Below are positions 52,329-61,300 of a stretch of DNA of 64,000 nt, piece by piece. Position numbers and translations under genes: made by a program. The notes under the pieces are model-generated. The model worked only from the letters and a program-made list of their open reading frames with translations, was not told where the DNA came from and did not search any database. Numbering within the stretch: the stretch's first letter is position 1; every line of letters begins with the position of its first letter. Source of the DNA: G965279335 sp965279285 (lineage in GTDB: Bacteria > Pseudomonadota > Gammaproteobacteria > DSM-16500); NCBI GenBank assembly GCA_965279285.1, contig OZ257148.1:1-64000 (forward strand), written 5' to 3'.

Positions 52329-55300
52329 TTACCGCTTATTTTGTGGCACTTGAGCAGCAAGCATTGGCATTTTGCTATCCTTATCAGCGGTTATTGCATC
52401 AGACGCGCTGGCTATTGTTCCAACTGGTGGTACTCCTACTGCTGGCGAGAAGAATTGGTTCTCTCCTAAATCAAGGGTAGGTTTTTCAACATTTGGTTGT
52501 TGAAGTTTTAATTGTGATGTTGTGGGAGATTGAATTGCAGCAACAGATTCTAACTTCTGTTGTTTCGCTTTTTCTTGTTGTTGGGCAATCTGGTCTTCAG
52601 TTTCTTTTAAAAACTTTGCTACTGATATGTGTCCATTTTGCAAAGCAACATGCAGCGATGTTAACCCTTCATCTGAAGTGTGAAAAACATTCACACCATA
52701 TTTAACTAATAATTGTACAATAGGCAAAAATCCTTTGCTCGCAGCATAAAAAAGAGCTGTTTTCTTTTTGTCATCTTCTACTTCGAGATTAATTCTTTTA
52801 TCATCCAACAAAAGTCGCGCTGCTTCTTCATGTCCATTAGCTACTGCACACGTAAGCGGGGTTAAATTTCTTTTTGTGGGTAAATTTACATTTATACCAG
52901 GTGCTTTCAACAGCAATTGCACACTAGAAAGATGATTATTAGAAGCAGCTTGTGCTAATGCAGTATAACCTCCTGTTGTTTGAATATTTATGTTAATTTT
53001 AGGATGGTCCAGCAATGCTTTTATTAATTTTTCGTTACCATTTGTCGCAGCATTCAATAAAGGCGACATAGACCTATTCATGTCGGCACTTTGTATATTG
53101 ACATCAATTTCTGGGTATTTTATCAATAAACAGCCAATCTCTGTTGCTTTTGCAACATCATCAGCTGAATCTGTTTTTGTGATCTCTGCAGCAGCTATAA
53201 GCGGATTACGGCCATCATTACCTTGATGGATGCGTGCTTGATTAACATTAATATTTTTTGCTTCCAATAAAATTTTAACGACTTCGAGACATCTGTTCAC
53301 TGCTGCTATAAAAAGAGAGGTAGCACCTCCGTCACTGCCATAACGACGTTGATTAATTTTTATTTGCGGATGTGTTGATAAAGCTTTAACGATTAATGCG
53401 TGTCCTTTCATCGCTGCAATATAGAGAGGAAATAACCCACTTTTATTACCTAGGTTGACATCAATATTATCTTGGTTTAGCAAGTATGTAACAACAGCAA
53501 GTTGATTATTATAACAAGCAACATATAAAGCTGTTTCTCCATTTTCGGTAGTTTTATTAATATCTTTATTGAATTGCACTAATTCTCTTATTCTAGCGAC
53601 ATCACCTTTTCTTGCTGCGCCAATTAATGGCAGATTTTGGTCGGGATCGTTTATGTCAGGATGCGCTAACAATAATGTTTCTATTTCTTTAAAACCTGAT
53701 GCTCGCGAAATAGAAAGGGACGTATCACCGTTTTGTTGACTGCAATTAACATTGATACCAGGCACATTTAGTAATAACTTAACAACGTCTACGTGATTGC
53801 TTATAACAGCTCCAATTAATGGATAATCGTTGTAAACATCATTTTGATTGACATTAATACCACGAATAGTAAGTAATAATTTCACAACTTCCACATGCCC
53901 TTTGAAAGAGGCTAAATTCAATGGCGACATCATCCAGCGTGTGTCTCCGGAAGTCAGGTTACAATCGAGATCTTTTTCTTCCATTAAACGTTTAATGATT
54001 AACGGTTTATTATTAGCCGCGGCAAAATAAAGTGGGGTCCTGCCATTAGCAGTTAAGGCATTTACTCTAGCACCTGCTTTTAACAAAGTATCAACAATAG
54101 GAACATCGGCATATGAACACGCACTATGTAGAGCCGTCTCTCCACCTTTACCCTTTATCCTATCTACGATAGTAACTGCGTTCACAGTTGCTCCTGCTAG
54201 TAATAAACGCTCTACAGTAAGCAAATGATATTTTTCTCCGCATGCCAACATTAAAGCTGTCCAGCCTTCCTTCGAAACGTGGTTTACTTCCGCCTTGTGC
54301 TCTAATAATAAAGCCACTAATTCAAAGGATCGTTGTTGAGCAGCAAACATAAGTGGACTGTAATTCGTATTGCGACGCCCTTTATTGACATCAGCGTTAG
54401 CCTCTTTTACTAAATACTTTGCCACCTCGAATCGTTGTTGGTTGCAAGCAGTAGCAAGCGGAGTATCCGTAGTACTATTTTTATCATTATCAATATCTCT
54501 ATTTTTGGTACGTTGATGCAAATATTCTACAATCGACAAATGACCTTGTTCTACAGCAAAATCAAAAGCATCCAATCCAGTGTTATTTGTCTGACCAACA
54601 TCAGCCTTCATTTGTATGAGTTGCACAACCAGATCATAAAACCCTTCACGCGCGGCTGCCAGCAATGGTGAAAAACCTCTCGGATTGCTTTTACTAATAT
54701 CTATTTTTTTATTTCGTAATAAAACATCAACAATTGGCAAACGATGCGCCATAATGCTATAAAGAAGTAGCGGTGCAGGATAAGTAATCTGCACCTTTTC
54801 ATCTTTTTCTTCTATCATGGCATTAACATCAGCACCCATGTTCGATAAACGTTCAACTTCTTTTGCGTCATTGTTACGTACAGCTATAAGTAACTCTTGC
54901 GTAACAACATTGTCAGTTATTTTACTCAACTGTTCATTCTTAGATGAGTGAATAGATGCGGTTGGAAATAATGATGCACTCAACCCTTTTTCATCACGTG
55001 CATAATCTACAATGCGATAACCATTGCCCACGGCATAGTTAAAATCAGCACCTAATTTAACTAATGATTCAATTTGTTTGGTGTGATCCAAATAATTATA
55101 TTGCGGACCTTGATGTTTGACAGCCATCCATAATGCTTGGGTATAAATTTCTACTTTTTTTTCATTGCTAATAGCACTCTTCATAATTAAGGGTAAAAAT
55201 TCTTCATAATAACCTGAGATTATTCTGCCTCCTGCTCTAGATAAATGGTAATTTCTACGTGGTTCACCACTATAAAATATAGCACTTAATGGATAGAGCC

Positions 55301-58300
55301 CTTCGAGTTCATGTAAAAAATTACCACCTTGAGGAAAGGGTTCCAATAGATTTAAATCCATTCGTTTTAGAAGCAGATTAACTACAGATCCTTGCATATA
55401 AAAGTTATTTAAAATTGCTATATGAATGGGCAACCATCCTGGATATTCTTTATGGTCAGCTGGAAAAGGTGCATTAATCGGACAATTTTTATCATCGATA
55501 AATGGGGGCAAAATATTCTCATCTTTATAAATAACAGCAAATTGAAATAAATTCATTTTTGCATAATTTGGCAGAGGCTCTCTCACAACATCTAGGTAAT
55601 TATATTTTTGGTAGGTTTTGTATAAAGATTTTATGATAGCCACTTCATAAGTCGAGCTGAAAACAGCCAATTGCAGAGGATTAAGCGCTTCTTCATAAGC
55701 TTCAATGTGGACTTTTTCAGTTAATTTGCCTGCAAAAAAATCTATATACTCTTCAATAATACTGTATATATTATTTTCAATGACAAAATGTAATAACGGT
55801 AAGTTAATTGCTAACTCTTCGTGATAAATTACAACGTCTTTTATGAGCGATAAATCAATAATTTTTTGATCAATACAATGTTTTAAGCAACGTTTAAATG
55901 ATGCTAAATCAGCAGCTGGACTGATAGCGCCTGATAATAGCAATCGAACAAATGCGATTTGTTGTTTATAGCCTGCCGAATAAGAGTTATTGATTTTCGA
56001 CTGTTTATCATCCTTGTGTGCATTAATTTCTTTCAGATGAAAGTTTTGAAGGCGAGCATGCTTTGATGGACCTAGAGTCACAAGCTCATTATACTGACCT
56101 TGGTGTATCACAACAGAAATAACCGACCAAGCTGAGTAAGGGAATTCTTCATTGCTAGGATTCAAAAAGAGAGGGTATAAACTATTGGCAATGTTTGTTT
56201 TTTCTTCATCCGTTACATTCTTTAACAAATCCAAGCAAAGTGAAGTACGCTTATAATAAATAACCAATTGAAATAATGTAAAATTTTTAAATGTTCCTGC
56301 TGGAATCAGTTTGTGAATATCCACTTTAGTTGTTGCAAGAATTCTTCGGACATCATTAATCCTGTTTTCACATAGATACCATGCTAATGCATCGTATAAT
56401 GCTGGTTCATGTTTTAAAAGAATTGCAGATAACGGATTACTTTCATCAGGCCATACTTGGTCAAATGGGAAGTTAGGTGAATCACGATCAGTACCAATAA
56501 AGAATATTGGCATTCCTTTCTTTGTGTACTCCCTCGTGATATCAGTACCCCGCTCCAGTAACCATCGAGTAACAAGATCACTCTTACTTGTAACAGCGTG
56601 ATCAATCAATCTATAGCTAATCCCTCTAATGAGATGAACGCGTTGATTTAAGTCTGTATGAGGAAAAAATGATGTAATGGCTTTTAGTTTATCTATCGCA
56701 CCTACTCCGACGATACGAGGGATATTCCAACTACTAGCTAACTTATCGATAATTTCAAATACCGGATAATTAAGTTTTTCTCTGTAAAAACTACGATATT
56801 CTGTGTAAAGATTAAAGTTTTCTCCTAGCCCCATCAAGTATTCTACCTGCGCTTTTTGCACAGGAATTTGTTTGTCGTCTGCTGAAATATTAAGTTCCGC
56901 CATTTTCTTTTGATGTTCGGGTAATTCGACTTCCAAAAATACTTTTAGCTTTTTATTTAGCTCAACGATTTCATCTGCCTTTCCCTTTATTTTTTCTGGA
57001 GTAATGGTGAAAGGATCAGATTGCCACTGAAAATTTTCTTTATTGTTGGTGAATTTAAACTCTAATTTTTTTAACGAGGAATAAAATTTAATATTTTCAA
57101 TAAAATTCATACAGTCTTGAAGGTTTGTTACATGAAAAATTAGTTCTATTAAACCATTTTTTATTAGTTTAATAATTCCAGCACGATGAGTAGATAATGA
57201 GAAATTTTCGGCGTGAATAATACACTGTGTGATGGGGAATAAATTCCGGAAGAATTCATCTATATCTTCTTTTCTTAAAGAATCTGCATAAATAGTAATT
57301 TTACTGGGTTTAGTTTGAATGGCTTCTTTTAACTTAATCAATGAATCAATTACAAATCCAGAAGCTAGGTGAGATGTTTGCTTAGCTTCATCTTTTTTGT
57401 CCAAAGGAATAGTTGCTGAAGCAATAGGCTGAGCATGATTAGATTTTTTGTTTTCAGGAGGCCCAATCTTTTTATCAATAACAACAGTATCCTTATCATC
57501 TGCTGCTGATGCCTGTGGCATTCTTCGTAGTAATTTCAGCGGTATTAAATAATGGTAATGTGTTCCTCGATCAGCATGCACCAGATAAATTGTCCCTCTA
57601 AAATTTTCACCGTGAGTTTGTTTGGGAGCAGTAAAATGGCCGCCCAATGAGGGTGGGTCATAAATCACAATACGCACTTTTAACATTGCACTGATCGCTT
57701 TAATTTCTTGTTCTCCACACCACTCTTTAGGCGTAGCTTGTTTTTTCAGGTACGCCACAAAATCACCTGGGATAGATTCGGAAAAATCGGTTTTGTGATC
57801 CGCCATATACTGAATAAAATTATTGCGGAAACTCCTATCAACTAACACTTCTAGTTGGCTGGCATGTTCTTTAATAAAATTAGGCTCGCCGCGATATTGT
57901 ATTAATAACCGATTAAGATCTTTTATAGCATCTTCTCTAATGTTCTGTTTACCAAACAATTGAATACAACACTCGCTAAATCTCGGATAGTCATTTAACA
58001 CAGGTAAAAGATAGCTGAAGGTGACGGAATAAGGCAGACAAGAACCATCACCTGTTACGTTCACTTCTCCGCAGATGCCCTCTATGCCAGGAACATCTCG
58101 CGACATGACGCTATTATCCATAGAGCGATTTTTTTCATCGCTATTTTTTGCTTTAGTATCAGTTTGTTTAGAATCTTTCGAACCAGTTAGTGCGTGACCA
58201 ATTCCAGAATCAGCAGCTTTCGTTACGTTTGGAGTTTGTGATTCATTATCGTTATCTACAGTTTTTACACCGTGCACCACAGCAGGAGCCCCAGCTTGCT

Positions 58301-61300
58301 GAAAGAAACCAGGATAGGATCCTGGCGTAGCTGCTGTTAAATTAGCAAGCTGAACGCTAGATACATTTGTTGCTTTGGCATCAATCTGCCATATCTTATG
58401 AAAATCCACATCATTTTTACCGACTTCATATAACCGTTCAACTAACATTTTAAAATTATTGACATAATCTTTTGCGGGCCAGTCTCGTATGGTCATATAC
58501 ATCGTATAATTAGAAGGAAAAGAAATTTGATGATTTCCGCTTAGCAAGATTGGCAAAACACGGTGTAATCCTTGCTCTTGTTCTTTCGTACGTTTCTGAA
58601 TAAGTTTAATTAACTCAGTTGTCAATGCACTCGTACCTCGATTATGTTTTTCTAATAATGACTCGGTACCAAACACGATCACATAATCACTATCATCCAA
58701 CTGATCCATGAAATGATAAATATTGTCACCATGGCGATTGTCAGCTACATCTAATAACGTATTTTCAATGCCTGCCGATGCTAAATGATTTTTAAGCGTT
58801 TTTAAAAAATCTTGCACCCACTGCTCTTCCGCTTTATATTTGTCATGAGGCCAAGCGTAACAAAAATAGACTTTGGGCGAAGAATAAGGATTTGTGGCAT
58901 CTAATGCACGCGATTGAACTTGCTCTAAACACTGATTAAAATGCGCATCTTTCATCGTTTCTTGTTGGCTTTTATATAAAGCTTGTGCTTGCTGTAAAAG
59001 TTTGGCACGCTCTTCTGGCTTAATAACCCAACCTTTTTCAGGAAAAAATGTTAAATAAATCGATCGGATTTCAGCCTGCAAAAATTCAATAATGGCATTA
59101 ATACCTGCCTTATCCGCTAAAGGTTTTTCAGAATCTTGAATATTTTTTAAAACAACTGATAACTGATTTTTTATATTATCACAATGCGCTTCAATGACTT
59201 TTTTATCACTAAATGGATGGATTTTGTTATTAGCCGTTTCTGCTATCGCAATACTTTGCAAGAGAGCTGTTTGGATTTTTCTATTACTTAAATTTAATGA
59301 TAGCACAGAAGATTTCAAACGAGTGAAATTTGTGGCTAGACTAATGACTAAATGTTCCCTGAGAGATGCTACGGCAGGATTCTCTTCAATAAGCCAAGGT
59401 TTGGTTAATGTTTCATAGAACCCATACAACTCTTTGTTTACCACAACAAATTCACCCAATGTTTTCTCTTCGCCCAGTTTTTTAGTGCCAGGCTTCACAG
59501 TTAAATAGCCGCATAGAAATAAAAAGCTCCAAAGTGTTTGTGGATTCTTAGTAATATCCGCAAAGACCGTATGTTCGCTAATTTCTTGAATAGTAGGTTT
59601 ATTTGCCAGTAAATCTTTAAATATTTTTTTAGTGAGATCATCCGATTTGACTAATAACTCGCTTACCAACTTATTTTCTGAGGTATTCAACCAGTATGAG
59701 CGGTACTGGATATCTTCCGGTAAAACGCGACGATTATCTTCGATAAAATTGGTTATCGACCAGGGATTAAAAAGTTTTTGCGAACCCATTTGATAACCGC
59801 CATACCAATCTTCGATGGTTTCTACTAAATGACTGGGTATCGTAGTATTCTTTAGCAAATCTTTCACTTCGTTGGCTGAAAATCCAAACTGTGTGGCATA
59901 GCTGTCAGATAGTGCACTATAAACACGCGCATTGTTTAATCCCGAAAAAATACTTTCTTTTGCGAAGCATAAAATGCCTGTTAAAACTGCTTGATAGAGA
60001 TGTAAATTATCTTTTAACAGAGGACTTAAGATGCCTCGCATAAAATCTGCCATTAGCGGATAGTAATGATATTCGTAACTCGCATTAAAGGGCGTGTCGT
60101 ATTCATCAATAAGAACAATGACTTGTTTACCAGAAGCTTTTTGTAAATACCCAGTTAATTTCTTCAAAGCATTTTTAGTTTGTGTGATACTGCCTTTACA
60201 ATCGATAATTGTTTGATAATCTTTTTGTTCATCAGCATCGTTTTTAAAAACACCATTAAAAAGTAACTCTTTATATTGTTTATATAATGTTGACAACAAT
60301 TCACGAATACTCTCTTCTGCTTCTTCATATTTTTTCGCTTTGACATCTTTCATCGTAATAAATAACACTGGATATCGTCCCTGTTCATCTTGATATTGTT
60401 TGCCTGCTTTCCAGATAGCTCTATCAAAGAATAATCCAGCATGTTCATTTGTTTTATCTGTTTTCTCAAAGAAATACCTGAGCATCGACATATTCAATGT
60501 CTTACCAAATCGGCGAGGACGAATGATTAATTTAACTTGCGTTTTGTCATCAATGAGTTCTTTAATAAATAGCGTTTTATCAACGAGCAAACCACCCTGC
60601 ATAACCGCCGATTTATAATCACTGCTGCCTAGAGCCAAAGTAATGGATTGCAGTGCAGCGACAGGAGACGTAGCTGTTTGAGTTATTGGTAAATTGGGTG
60701 GGGTAATTTTGTGTTTAGCATCCGCCAGTACCTGTGGCAAATTTGCGGGTAAATAAGAATACTGGCCCACTTCTCTCAACAACGTTTTGTAGCCTTCCTC
60801 CACAGTCAGTTCGTCTAATTCCTTTTTATAATCTTGTTGCGTTCTAAATTTTTCGACTTGCGCCTTCGGTACAGATAATGTAAATGTCGAATACTTTTGG
60901 ATAAATGCATTCCATATACCATTAAACTGTTCGTCCTGTAGCTCAATCGCATGCAACTGGGTAATTATTGTTTTAATAATTTCCAAATAATTCGCACCAC
61001 GCCAATCTCGAACGGTGGAATATAACTCATAGTTAGCTGGGTACGAAGTAGCATGCGTGCCCGTCACTAAAAAAGGCAATACCCGTGTTAGACCCAGTTC
61101 ATAATCAATCTTGCGTTTGTGACTAATGTTATTTAATTCAGTATTCACCGCTTTTAAACCATGGCCTTTGAGATGTTTATCCTTAAGTGATTCGGTAAAA
61201 ATGACTAAGACAAAATTAGCGTCTTTGGCCTGTTCCATAAATTGGATAATATCACCACCCGGTTTGTTATCGACAATATCTAAAATGGCGTGAATACCCG

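Noticed and set aside
53200..54800. Repetitive pattern in the ankyrin region considered as a CRISPR or DNA tandem repeat
   Set aside because: The periodicity is at protein level (about 33 residues) with strongly diverged DNA, not identical direct repeats with spacers.
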